A stretch of 64,000 nt of DNA from Aeromonas rivipollensis (GTDB lineage Bacteria > Pseudomonadota > Gammaproteobacteria > Enterobacterales > Aeromonadaceae). This document shows, in pieces, positions 9,150 to 17,263 of this stretch (the first letter of the stretch is position 1; each line of letters starts with the position of its first letter). The translations under genes were made by a program, and so were the position numbers. Location of the stretch: contig NZ_CP149130.1 in assembly GCF_037811135.1 (NCBI RefSeq), forward strand, positions 1,608,501 through 1,672,500. Direction: 5' to 3'. Below the pieces are notes generated by a model, which was not told the DNA's origin, ran no database searches, and saw nothing but the letters and a program-made list of their open reading frames with translations.

Positions 9150-10184
9150 ATGACAATCTCGCAGCAGGACAATCCGCTCCAGTCACACGAAGTGAGTCAG
9201 CTTTATGCCATCTTCACGGCACTGCCGACCGGCGTGCTGCTGCTCGATGGGGAGGGGCGGATCACCCGCGCCAACCCGGCCGCCCTGACCCTGCTTGGGG
9301 AGCCGCTGGAGGGGCAGGCCTGGCGCCAGATCATCGCCCGCTGTTTCCAGCCCAGGGAAGACGACGGTCACGAGATCTCCCTGCGGGATGGGCGCCGGGT
9401 GCAACTCTCCACCCAGCCGCTGCCGGATCAGCCCGGCCAGCTGGTGTTCATCACGGATCTCACCGAGACCCGCCAGTTGCAGGACAGGGTCAACCACATG
9501 AAACGGTTGTCTGCCCTTGGCAACATGGCGGCCTCCCTGGCACACCAGATCCGCACCCCCCTTTCCGCCGCCATGCTCTATGCGGCCAACCTCGCGAATC
9601 GCACCCTGAAACCGGAATCCCGCACCCAGTTCCAGCAAAAATTGATGGCCAGGCTGCAGGATCTCGAGAAGCAGATCAACGACATACTGCTGTTTGCCCG
9701 CAACGGCGACAATCAGGTGGTGGCCCCGGTCTCGGTACAGGGGCTGCTGGCGGAGGTGCAGGCCGGTGCCGAGGCCTTCTGCCAGCAGCAGGGCTGCGCA
9801 CTGCACATGGAGGCGCCCGAGCCGGATCTCTGCCTGCTCGCCAACAGCAGCGCCCTGGCCGGTGCCATCAACAACCTGATCGCCAATGCCAGGCAGGCCG
9901 GGGCCGATTCGCTGCTGGTGAGTGCGGTGCGCAGCGGCAGCCGGGTGGAGATGCGCATCCTCGACAATGGCAAGGGGATGCCTGCCCAGTTGCTCAGCCA
10001 GATCTTCGAACCCTTCTTCACCACCCGCTCCCAGGGTACAGGTCTCGGGCTTGCCGTGGTGCAATCCGTGGTGCGTGCCCATCAGGGGGAGGTCAGCGTG
10101 GCCTCGGTCCCCGGAGAAGGGACCTGTTTTACCCTGTCGTTCCCTCTGCATCAGCAAGCGGTGCAGCTTGGAGGTGTAGCATGA
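9150..10184 (+). CDS. flrB: Flagellar sensor histidine kinase FlrB
   Basis: 344 residues, cytosolic, no membrane helices. A PAS domain (about 15-105, starting AIFTALPTGVLLLDGEGRI) precedes the HisKA dimerisation domain with the H-box AHQIRTPLS (predicted phospho-acceptor His132). A HATPase_c domain follows with N-box LIANARQAG, G1 DNGKGM and G2 GTGLGLAVV. It would phosphorylate FlrC to start class III flagellar genes. GAGG lies eight bases before the start. Its stop overlaps the start of a 20-codon mini-ORF (ATGA), not flrC itself. Confidence 0.92.
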   Translation: MTISQQDNPLQSHEVSQLYAIFTALPTGVLLLDGEGRITRANPAALTLLGEPLEGQAWRQIIARCFQPREDDGHEISLRDGRRVQLSTQPLPDQPGQLVFITDLTETRQLQDRVNHMKRLSALGNMAASLAHQIRTPLSAAMLYAANLANRTLKPESRTQFQQKLMARLQDLEKQINDILLFARNGDNQVVAPVSVQGLLAEVQAGAEAFCQQQGCALHMEAPEPDLCLLANSSALAGAINNLIANARQAGADSLLVSAVRSGSRVEMRILDNGKGMPAQLLSQIFEPFFTTRSQGTGLGLAVVQSVVRAHQGEVSVASVPGEGTCFTLSFPLHQQAVQLGGVA

Positions 10185-10243
10185 ATCCCATCTTGTCCCT
10201 GTGGTGCAAGGCCTGCGGGCCGGTCTTTGGAGGTGTGGCATGA
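10168..10243 (+). repeat. Duplicated stop-start junction between flrB and flrC
   Basis: TTGGAGGTGTAGCATGA (10168-10184) recurs as TTGGAGGTGTGGCATGA (10227-10243), 59 bases later, with one mismatch. Each copy holds a ribosome site (GGAGGTG) and an ATGA stop-start overlap. The first ends flrB, the second starts flrC. Confidence 0.9.
10181..10243 (+). CDS. 20-codon mini-ORF coupling flrB to flrC
   Basis: The predicted peptide is MNPILSLWCKACGPVFGGVA. Its ATG overlaps the flrB TGA and its TGA overlaps the flrC ATG, both as ATGA, and each overlap has GGAGGTG in front. The peptide contains a C-x-x-C pair and ends FGGVA, echoing the FlrB end LGGVA. The 59-base repeat distance is exactly what keeps this frame open. 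It is probably translated as a relay between flrB and flrC; whether the peptide itself does anything is unknown. Confidence 0.5.
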   Translation: MNPILSLWCKACGPVFGGVA

Positions 10244-11574
10244 CCCAGGCCCGCATTCTGGTGGTGGAAGACGACAACGGTCTGCGCGAGGCGCTGGTGG
10301 ATACCCTGCTGCTCGGCGGCTACGAGTGCCGCGAGGTGGACAGCGGCGAGCGTGCCCTGCTGGCGCTCTCCCGCCAGCGCTTTGACATGGTGATCTCGGA
10401 CATCCAGATGGGAGGCATGGACGGCCTCACCCTGCTGGCCAACATTCGCCAGCAATATCCCCAGGTGCCGGTGCTCCTGATGACGGCCTACGCCAACATC
10501 GACGGTGCGGTGCGCGCCATGCGGGAAGGGGCCATCGACTATCTGGCCAAGCCGTTTTCGCCCGAGGTGCTGCTCAACCAGGTCAGCCGCTACGTGCCGG
10601 CCCAGAAGGTGGAGAAGCGCGCCGTGGTGTACGGGGATCCCAAGACCGCCGAGCTGTTCCAGCTGGCGACCCGGGTCGCCAGAAGCGAGGCCACCGTCAT
10701 GGTGACAGGCCCGAGCGGGACGGGCAAAGAGGTGCTGGCCCGCTACATTCACGACCACTCCAGCCGGGCCGAGCAGGCCTTCGTCGCCATCAACTGCGCC
10801 GCCATCCCGGAAAACATGCTGGAGGCGACCCTGTTCGGCTACGAGAAGGGGGCCTTCACCGGCGCCGTGCAGGGGTGCCCGGGCAAGTTCGAGCAGGCCC
10901 AGGGGGGCACCCTGCTGCTCGACGAGATCACCGAGATGGATCTGGGGTTGCAGGCCAAGCTGCTGCGGGTGCTGCAGGAGAAAGAGGTGGAGCGGCTCGG
11001 CAGCCGCAAGATGATCCCCCTCGACGTGCGGGTCATCGCCACCAGCAACCGGGATCTCAAGAAGGCGGTGCAGGACGGGCTGTTCCGCGAGGATCTCTAC
11101 TACCGTCTCAACGTCTTCCCCCTGCGCTGGACCTCCCTCTGGGAGCGGCCCGGCGACATACTGCCGCTGGCGGAGCACCTGCTGGCGCTCCATGCCAGTC
11201 AGCAGGGGCTGCCGACGCCGCAGCTGGCCGATGAGGCGCGCGAGCGCCTGCTGGCCCACCCCTGGCCCGGCAACGTGCGCGAGCTGGACAACGTGGTGCA
11301 GCGGGCCCTGATCCTCTGCCCCGAGGGGCTTATAGGCTGCGAGCACCTGATCCTGGAGGAGACGGACGAGGAGCTGGTGCGTCCCCTCGAGCGTCTGTCG
11401 GGGGAGGGGCTGGGGGGCGAGCTCAAGCAGCAGGAGCACCAGATCATCCTGGACACCTTGCAGGAGTGCAACGGCAGCCGCAAGGAGGTGGCCGACAAGC
11501 TCGGCATCAGCCCGCGCACCCTGCGCTACAAGCTGGCCCAGATGCGTGACGCCGGCATAGAGCTGCCCGCCTAG
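10240..11574 (+). CDS. flrC: Flagellar response regulator FlrC (sigma-54 activator)
   Basis: 444 residues. A receiver domain (1-120) has predicted phospho-acceptor Asp54 in VISDIQM. An AAA+ domain (about 135-370) has GPSGTGKEV (Walker A), GAFTGA (sigma-54 contact) and LLLDEITEM (Walker B). A Fis-type helix-turn-helix lies at 405-440 (RKEVADKLGISPRTLRYKL). FlrC, phosphorylated by FlrB, activates basal body, hook and filament genes. The start at 10240 follows GGAGGTGTGGC and matches family members (MTQARILVVEDD); a GTG at 10201 in the same frame is less likely. Unlike the Vibrio order, no fliE cluster follows. Confidence 0.93.
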   Translation: MTQARILVVEDDNGLREALVDTLLLGGYECREVDSGERALLALSRQRFDMVISDIQMGGMDGLTLLANIRQQYPQVPVLLMTAYANIDGAVRAMREGAIDYLAKPFSPEVLLNQVSRYVPAQKVEKRAVVYGDPKTAELFQLATRVARSEATVMVTGPSGTGKEVLARYIHDHSSRAEQAFVAINCAAIPENMLEATLFGYEKGAFTGAVQGCPGKFEQAQGGTLLLDEITEMDLGLQAKLLRVLQEKEVERLGSRKMIPLDVRVIATSNRDLKKAVQDGLFREDLYYRLNVFPLRWTSLWERPGDILPLAEHLLALHASQQGLPTPQLADEARERLLAHPWPGNVRELDNVVQRALILCPEGLIGCEHLILEETDEELVRPLERLSGEGLGGELKQQEHQIILDTLQECNGSRKEVADKLGISPRTLRYKLAQMRDAGIELPA

Positions 11575-11715
11575 CACCATTGCCGGTGTCATGGTCTTGC
11601 CGGCCCGGCTCGATTATCATGGGGCCCTCGGCATCATGAGCCTGGGCCCCGTTGTGACTGCAGACAAGCGCCTGATCGCAGACAAGGGGGAGCAGCGCCT
11701 TTACAAGGGACTCCT

Positions 11716-12477
11716 ATGATCTCTCATCGCAAACTGGAAACCGTGCTCAATCACCTGCTCGAGCCTCACGCCATCAAGGACTACTGTCCCAACGGGCTGC
11801 AGGTGGAGGGGCGCGAGCGCATTCGCCGGGTGGTCACCGGCGTCACCGCCAGCCAGGCCCTGATCGATGCGGCCGTGGCCCTGGATGCCGATGCCATCCT
11901 GGTCCATCACGGCTACTTCTGGAGCGGGGAACCGCCCCAGATCACCGGCATGAAGCAGCGCCGTCTCAAGACCCTGCTGACCCACGACATCAACCTCTTC
12001 GCCTACCACCTGCCGCTGGACGTGCACCCCGAGGTGGGCAACAACGCCCAGCTCGCCAAGCTGCTCGGCATCAAGGTGCGCCGCGGTCTGGAGCCCTGGA
12101 ACAGCAAGAGCGTGGCCATGGTCGGCAAGCTGGAAACCCCCATGAGTGGGCCTGAATTTGCCAGGCTGATTGCCGATCGCCTCGGCCGCGAGCCACTCCA
12201 CTGCGGCGACAGCGGCCCCGAGCTCATCAGCTCTGTGGCCTGGTGCACCGGTGGTGGCCAGAGTTACATCAATCAGGCGGCCGAGCAGGGCATAGATGCC
12301 TTCATCTCGGGGGAAGCCTCGGAGCAGACCATCCACACCGCCCGTGAGATGGGGATGCACTTCTACGCCGCCGGACACCACGCCACCGAGCGTTACGGCG
12401 TCAAGGCGCTGGGGGAGTGGCTTGCCACCGTACACGGGCTGGATGTGACCTTTATCGATATCGACAATCCGGTGTAG
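11716..12477 (+). CDS. ybgI: NIF3/YbgI-family dinuclear metal-centre protein
   Basis: 253 residues, close in size to E. coli YbgI (247). The family forms hexameric rings with two metal ions per subunit. Likely ligands are visible: VHHG (HxxxxxxHH-type motif around residue 60), then D and E in AYHLPLDVHPE, and GHHATERYG near the C-terminus. Often annotated as a GTP cyclohydrolase I type 2 homologue; true activity is unsettled. It stands alone between flrC and a bidirectional terminator, with no flagellar or purine link evident. Confidence 0.88.
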   Translation: MISHRKLETVLNHLLEPHAIKDYCPNGLQVEGRERIRRVVTGVTASQALIDAAVALDADAILVHHGYFWSGEPPQITGMKQRRLKTLLTHDINLFAYHLPLDVHPEVGNNAQLAKLLGIKVRRGLEPWNSKSVAMVGKLETPMSGPEFARLIADRLGREPLHCGDSGPELISSVAWCTGGGQSYINQAAEQGIDAFISGEASEQTIHTAREMGMHFYAAGHHATERYGVKALGEWLATVHGLDVTFIDIDNPV

Positions 12478-12479
12478 GG

Positions 12480-12507
12480 CCGATTAGCCGCGCAGCGGCG
12501 TAATCGG
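12480..12507. repeat. Extragenic palindromic hairpin
   Basis: CCGATTAGCCGC (12480-12491) faces GCGGCGTAATCGG (12495-12507), complementary except for one bulged G. It directly follows the ybgI stop and resembles short extragenic palindromes of gammaproteobacteria. Copy number elsewhere cannot be seen from here. Confidence 0.5.
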
Positions 12508-12543
12508 ACGTGATGACAGCAATTGCGCTGGTCGATAGAAATG

Positions 12544-12569
12544 ACAAGGGAGGCCTAAGCCTCCCTTGT
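12544..12569. terminator. Bidirectional terminator between ybgI and purN
   Basis: An 11-bp perfect stem, ACAAGGGAGGC (12544-12554) and GCCTCCCTTGT (12559-12569), loop CTAA. It lies between two convergent genes. The U-tracts are short on both sides. Confidence 0.75.
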
Positions 12570-12595
12570 TACATTTTGCATGCAGCGAGTAGCTG

Positions 12596-13246
12596 TTATT
12601 CGCTGGCATAGCCCGCGGGGCCGAGCAGGACGTCGTCCAAGAGGGCTGCGCCCTCCTGCATCTTGAGCCGTCCCTCGCAGAACCACTGCACCACCAGGGG
12701 GTAGATGCTGTGTTCCTGCACCTGGACCCGGGCGGCCACCTCGTCGGCACTGTCCCCTTCAAAGATGGGGACGCGGGCCTGCAGGATCACCGGGCCACCG
12801 TCCAGCTCTTCGGTGACGAAGTGGACGCTGGCGCCGTGTTCACTGTCACCGGCCTCGATGGCGCGCTGGTGGGTGTGCAGCCCCTGGTATTTCGGCAGCA
12901 ACGAGGGGTGGATGTTGATCATCCGCCCGGCGAAGTGACGCACCAGATCGGCACTCAGGATCCGCATAAAGCCGGCCAGCACCACCAGATCCGGCTGATA
13001 GTCCGCCATCAGCGCCAGCAGGGCGGCGTCATACTCGGCCCGGCTGGCAAACTGCTGCTGGGCCAGGATGGCGGTGGCCACCCCGGCTTCCTGGGCGCGT
13101 ACCAGCCCGTAGGCATCGGCCCTGTTGCTGATGACGCCGACCACATCACCGGCAATCTTGCCGCTGGCGCAGTGGTCGAGAAGGGTCTGCAGGTTGCTGC
13201 CGTTGCCGGAGATCAGCACCAGGATCCGTTTCATAGGGGAGGTCAT
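12596..13246 (-). CDS. purN: Phosphoribosylglycinamide formyltransferase PurN
   Basis: 216 residues (212 if translation starts at the second Met, [16 protein letters not shown], at 13234, which aligns best with E. coli). It moves the formyl group of 10-formyl-tetrahydrofolate to GAR, third step of purine synthesis, in the cytosol. Visible family features are the phosphate-binding loop SGNGSNLQ, catalytic [13 protein letters not shown] (Asn and His), [11 protein letters not shown] containing the key Asp, and HSIYP. The upstream ATG overlaps the purM stop (ATGA), the usual purMN arrangement with coupled translation. Confidence 0.95.
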   Translation of the reverse strand: MTSPMKRILVLISGNGSNLQTLLDHCASGKIAGDVVGVISNRADAYGLVRAQEAGVATAILAQQQFASRAEYDAALLALMADYQPDLVVLAGFMRILSADLVRHFAGRMINIHPSLLPKYQGLHTHQRAIEAGDSEHGASVHFVTEELDGGPVILQARVPIFEGDSADEVAARVQVQEHSIYPLVVQWFCEGRLKMQEGAALLDDVLLGPAGYASE

Positions 13247-14280
13247 TTTATGATGACTTGTTCTTCGCCATCGGCAGCCTTGGCGATGTGGCCTATGTGC
13301 CAGGCATTCTCGCCTTCAGCCTTGAGCAGGGCCAGCGCCTTGTCCAGCTGATCCGCCGGCAGGGCGATGATCATGCCGACGCCGCAGTTGAAGGTGCGGT
13401 ACATCTCGTGACGGGTGACGTTGCCGGCCTGCTGCAGCCAGCTGAACACCGCCGGCCACTGCCAGCTCTGCTCGTCGATCACCGCCTGGGTATTGGCGGG
13501 CAGCACGCGGGGGATGTTCTCCCAGAAGCCGCCACCTGTGATGTGGGACAGGGCGTGGATCTCGCACTCCTTGATGAGCTTGAGCACCGGCTTGACATAG
13601 ATGCGGGTCGGCTCCAGCAGGGCGTTGGCCAGGGTAGTCTCACCCAGCGGCTGATGCACGTCGGCCTGGGAGACCTCCAGGATCTTGCGCACCAGGGAGA
13701 AACCGTTGGAGTGGGGGCCGCTGGCGGCCAGGGCGATCAGGGCATCCCCTTCGCCGACCTTGCTGCCGTCGATGATTTCGCTCTTCTCCACCACACCGAC
13801 GCAGAAACCGGCGATGTCGTAGTCTTCCCCTTCATACATGCCTGGCATTTCGGCGGTCTCGCCGCCCACCAGGGCGCAGCCGGACTGCTCGCAGCCAGCA
13901 CCTATGCCGGTGACCACGGCGGCGGCGGTGTCCACATCCAGCTTGCCGGTGGCATAGTAGTCGAGGAAGAACAGGGGTTCGGCGCCTTGCACGATAAGGT
14001 CATTGACGCACATGGCCACCAGATCGATGCCCACTGTGTCGTGCTTCTTCAGGTCGATGGCCAGACGCAGCTTGGTGCCCACACCGTCGGTACCGGATAC
14101 CAGTACCGGCTCCTTGTAGCCAGCAGGGATTTGACACAGGGCCCCAAAGCCGCCAAGACCACCAAGGACTTCAGGACGACGAGTGCGCTTTGACACGCCC
14201 TTGATACGTTCAACCAGTGCATTGCCGGCATCGATATCTACGCCAGCATCCTTGTAGCTCAGTGAGGTTTTGTCAGTCAC
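13243..14280 (-). CDS. purM: Phosphoribosylformylglycinamidine cyclo-ligase PurM
   Basis: 345 residues, the normal length. AIR synthetase closes the imidazole ring of FGAM using ATP, fifth step of purine synthesis. The family signatures are present: [13 protein letters not shown] at the N-terminus, [27 protein letters not shown] and the [13 protein letters not shown] segment. The start is a GTG with GGGGAA upstream. It is first in the purMN operon; a PurR-like site lies about 80 bases before it, shared with the divergent upp. Confidence 0.96.
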
Positions 14281-14356
14281 GCGTATTCCCCGTCATATAG
14301 AGAAGTGGAGGGTAAAATTCGGGGCGTATTCTACCAGCGGGTGGGTAAAAGCAGAA

Positions 14357-14372
14357 AGAAAATCGTTTGCGC
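14357..14372 (-). promoter_or_regulatory. PurR-like operator between purM and upp
   Basis: AGAAAATCGTTTGCGC matches the 16-base PurR consensus ACGCAAACGTTTGCGT at 11 positions. The right half (CGTTTGCG) is perfect and the left half is degenerate. Its place before purM is right for a purine repressor site. Confidence 0.5.
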
Positions 14373-14455
14373 GTTTTTACGTGGAAAAGCTCTACAAGCC
14401 GTGGCTTTTGTTGTATGATTCCGCGATTTTTTGGCGCCGGTTCGAGGAGATAATA

Positions 14456-15082
14456 ATGAAAGTCGTTGAAGTCAAACACCCCCTGGTCAAGCACAAGATC
14501 GGCCTGATGCGCGAAGGCGACATCAGCACCAAGCGTTTCCGTGAACTGGCCAAGGAAGTGGGCAGTCTGTTGACCTACGAAGCGACCTCTGACTTCGAAA
14601 CCGAGAAAGTTACCATCGATGGTTGGAACGGGCCAGTGGAAGTTGACCAGATCAAGGGCAAGAAGGTCACAGTCGTGCCCATACTGCGCGCCGGTCTTGG
14701 CATGATGGATGGCGTGCTCGAGCACATGCCGAGTGCCCGTGTCAGCGTGGTCGGTATCTACCGCGATGAAGAGACCCTGCAGCCGGTCCCCTATTTCGAG
14801 AAGATCGTCAGCAACATCGAAGAGCGTCTGGCCCTGGTCATCGACCCCATGCTGGCCACCGGCGGCTCCATGATCGCCACCATCGATCTGCTCAAGAAGA
14901 AAGGCTGCCAGTCCATCAAGGTGCTGGTGCTGGTTGCTGCTCCGGAAGGGATCAAAGCGCTGGAAGCCGCTCACCCCGACGTGGAGCTGTTCTGCGCCTC
15001 CATCGACCAGGGGCTGAACGAGAAGGGCTACATAGTCCCGGGTCTGGGGGATGCCGGTGACAAGATTTTCGGCACCAAGTAA
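14456..15082 (+). CDS. upp: Uracil phosphoribosyltransferase Upp
   Basis: 208 residues, identical in length to E. coli Upp. It joins uracil and PRPP to give UMP in pyrimidine salvage. The PRPP-binding loop [16 protein letters not shown] (about residues 128-143) and the uracil-binding C-terminus [16 protein letters not shown] are both present. A strong ribosome site (CGAGGAGAT) precedes the ATG at 14456. It is divergent from purMN and ends in a strong terminator; no uraA follows it. Confidence 0.97.
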
Positions 15083-15116
15083 CCCCTGACGTCATAGCCG
15101 CTCTCTCTGAGCGCAA

Positions 15117-15143
15117 ACGGAGCCGGCATCTTGCCGGCTCCGT
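15117..15143 (+). terminator. upp terminator
   Basis: A 12-bp stem, ACGGAGCCGGCA (15117-15128) with TGCCGGCTCCGT (15132-15143), loop TCT, followed by CGTTTAT. Confidence 0.85.
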
Positions 15144-15225
15144 CGTTTATCCCGCCCTCCGGCTTGCTGCCATGCGCGCCTTGCCGCTACCATAAGCAGC
15201 ATCCTCCATTTCGAGAATCTTCTTT

Positions 15226-16254
15226 ATGCTGAAACGCTTAGCGACTCTCCTCTGCTGTCTGCCTCTCATGGCGTCGGCTGCCCAGGTGACCGATCTCTAT
15301 CAGGGCAAGGCGCCTACCAGCGGCGACATGACGGCCGCCCAGTCCCAGGCACTGGGGGAGGTGCTCGTCAAGGTGACCGGCAGGCACGACATCCTTACCC
15401 AGCCCGAGGTGGTCAAGGCGCTGGCGGCGCCCGGTGACTATGTGCAGCATTACGGCTATCAGGATGTGGGACCGGTCAAGTTTCTCAAGGCCGATTTCAA
15501 CGTGGCCAAGGTCAATGCCCTGGTAGGCCAGAGCAAGTTCCCCCTGCTGGGGCCCGTTCGTCCGCAAATGGCCATCTGGCTGGTGATAGATGAAGGGGAG
15601 CGCCGCATACTGCCGGATCAGTCCAGCGACGGCTGGTCCGCCGCCCTGCGCGGTCAGGCCCAGGCCATGGGATTGCCGGTCAGCATCCCGCTGATGGATC
15701 TCGATGACAACATGGCGGTCAGCGCCACCGATGTCTGGGGCCGTTTCGCCGACCCCATCCTCAAGGCGAGCGAGCGCTATGGCGCCGAGATGGTGGTGCT
15801 GGGCAAGCTGACGCCGGAAGGGGAGAAGTGGAGCATCGACTGGGGGCTCTATGGCACCAAGCCGGGAGCTCAGGGCGGTGCAGAACTGACCGAGCTGACC
15901 AAGGGGGCCGGCTCAGGTACTCAGGCCGAGGTGGCACAGGGCATGGCCGATGCCCTGGCGGGCTGGCTGGTGCAACAGTACGGCACTCGCCTGTCCGGGG
16001 TCGTCTCCAGCCAGACCCTGGTGGTGGAGGGGTTGTCCGGCATCGACGCCATGATCCAGATACAGAAGATGCTGCAGGGCATGGCCAGCGTCACCAAGGT
16101 GGCGATCGGCAAGCTGGAGGGAGACAAGGTCACCTTCAACCTGTCGCTGCAGGGGGACAAGGCCGAGCTGGTAAGAGGCCTGCGACTGGAGAGCCGCCTG
16201 CATCAGGTGGAAGACAACGAGAGTGGCCTGCGTTACCAATGGTCGCAGCCCTGA
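15226..16254 (+). CDS. DUF2066 domain-containing exported protein
   Basis: 342 residues with a clear N-terminal signal peptide (MLKRLATLLCCLPLMASA, cleaved before AQVTDLYQ). The rest is a single DUF2066 domain with alternating sheet and helix and no membrane span, so it is probably periplasmic or loosely membrane-bound. No enzymatic motif is evident. In related bacteria a DUF2066 gene sits just before hda, as here, but the functional link is unknown. GC and codon use resemble its neighbours. Confidence 0.8.
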   Translation: MLKRLATLLCCLPLMASAAQVTDLYQGKAPTSGDMTAAQSQALGEVLVKVTGRHDILTQPEVVKALAAPGDYVQHYGYQDVGPVKFLKADFNVAKVNALVGQSKFPLLGPVRPQMAIWLVIDEGERRILPDQSSDGWSAALRGQAQAMGLPVSIPLMDLDDNMAVSATDVWGRFADPILKASERYGAEMVVLGKLTPEGEKWSIDWGLYGTKPGAQGGAELTELTKGAGSGTQAEVAQGMADALAGWLVQQYGTRLSGVVSSQTLVVEGLSGIDAMIQIQKMLQGMASVTKVAIGKLEGDKVTFNLSLQGDKAELVRGLRLESRLHQVEDNESGLRYQWSQP

Positions 16255-16272
16255 TCCCAGGGGAAGTTCCAG

Positions 16273-16296
16273 ACCGCCCGGCATGACCCGGGCGGT
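16273..16296 (+). terminator. Hairpin between the DUF2066 gene and hda
   Basis: ACCGCCCGG (16273-16281) pairs with CCGGGCGGT (16288-16296). A weak T/C tail follows. It may attenuate rather than end transcription into hda. Confidence 0.5.
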
Positions 16297-16356
16297 TCTC
16301 TATCTGCCGCTCTGGTGATACACTTGCCCGCAAATATCACAGTCAAAGCCCAACGA

Positions 16357-17058
16357 GTGAAGCAACCGGCCCAACTGTCTTTAGCCGTACAATTACCGGA
16401 TGATGAAACCTTCGTCAGTTTCTATCCCGGCAACAACGCCCATCTGATCACCGCCCTCAAGAATGCGGCCATCGGTCAGGGCGCTCCTTTCCTCTATTTC
16501 TGGGGAGCCAAGGGCTCCGGACGCTCCCACCTGCTGCACGCCACCTGCGCCGAGGTCAATGCCCGCGACGCCGCCGCCGCCTACCTCTCTCTCGATCAGT
16601 TCGAACAGCTGGACCCCAGCATGCTCGACGCCCTCGAAAGCCTGCCGCTGGTCTGCCTCGACAGCCTGGAGGCCATCGCCGGCAATGCCGTGTGGGAGCG
16701 GGCTTTGTTCGACTTCTACAACCGTTGGAAGGAGAAGGGCGAGGGGACCCTGGTGGTGACCGGCTGCAGCGCGCCGCGCAAGCTGGGGCTGCAACTGCCG
16801 GATCTCGCCTCCCGCCTCGACTGGGGAGTGAGTTTCCATCTCGACGAGCTCGATGACGAAGGCAAGCTCAGTGCCCTGCAGCTGCGTGCCGAGCTGCGGG
16901 GCTTCAAACTGCCCATCGACGTGGGCCGCTTCCTGCTCAACCGCTTGTCCCGCGACATGCGCACCCTGCTCACCACCCTCAATCAGCTCGACAACGCCTC
17001 CTTTCGCGCCAAGCGCAAGCTCACCATTCCCTTTGTCAAAGAGATCCTCGAACTCTGA
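16357..17058 (+). CDS. hda: DnaA inactivator Hda
   Basis: 233 residues from the GTG at 16357, exactly the E. coli Hda length. The N-terminus QPAQLSLAVQLPDDETF contains the sliding-clamp binding motif (QLSL) in the E. coli position. The AAA+ fold resembles DnaA domain III: P-loop-like GAKGSGRSHLLH, VCLDSLEAI (Walker B), and SRDMRTLLTTLNQLD near the C-terminus. Bound to the clamp, Hda drives ATP hydrolysis by DnaA and prevents re-initiation. A GTG at 16315 in frame would add 14 residues but lies too near the upstream hairpin. No good Shine-Dalgarno is visible, which fits low expression. Confidence 0.93.
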   Translation: MKQPAQLSLAVQLPDDETFVSFYPGNNAHLITALKNAAIGQGAPFLYFWGAKGSGRSHLLHATCAEVNARDAAAAYLSLDQFEQLDPSMLDALESLPLVCLDSLEAIAGNAVWERALFDFYNRWKEKGEGTLVVTGCSAPRKLGLQLPDLASRLDWGVSFHLDELDDEGKLSALQLRAELRGFKLPIDVGRFLLNRLSRDMRTLLTTLNQLDNASFRAKRKLTIPFVKEILEL

Positions 17059-17110
17059 GCCAATGGTGATTGCCTGTCTGCGCCACATCCTTGAGTGGCG
17101 AGCAAAAAGA

Positions 17111-17135
17111 AACCCCGGCACCAGGCCGGGGTTTT
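17111..17135. terminator. Bidirectional terminator after hda
   Basis: AACCCCGGC (17111-17119) pairs with GCCGGGGTT (17125-17133), followed by Ts on the plus strand. On the minus strand the tail is TTTCTTTTTG, even stronger. It probably served the original aceA 3' end, whose relict lies 18 bases away. Confidence 0.88.
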
Positions 17136-17151
17136 GCTATCTCAATGTCTA

Positions 17152-17242
17152 TCAGTGAAACTGATCTTCTTCGGTGGAGCCGGTCAGGGCGGTCACCGAA
17201 GATTGACCACCCTGGATAGCTGGCTGAAGGGGGCACCTTGTC
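17152..17242 (-). pseudogene. Relict duplicate of the aceA 3' end
   Basis: Read on the minus strand, 17152-17220 encodes [20 protein letters not shown] then F-H-stop (TGA), the same residues as the AceA tail. Between ATC and the final codon it differs from the real aceA at about eight codons, all synonymous, plus a different stop. Homology extends to GACAAGGTG at 17234-17242 but with seven extra bases that break the frame. There is no start codon. It lies about 20 bases downstream of the functional aceA stop and just before a terminator, so it looks like the tail of an earlier or different aceA allele. Confidence 0.88.
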
Positions 17243-17263
17243 GGCACCACTCCAGCCATCACC

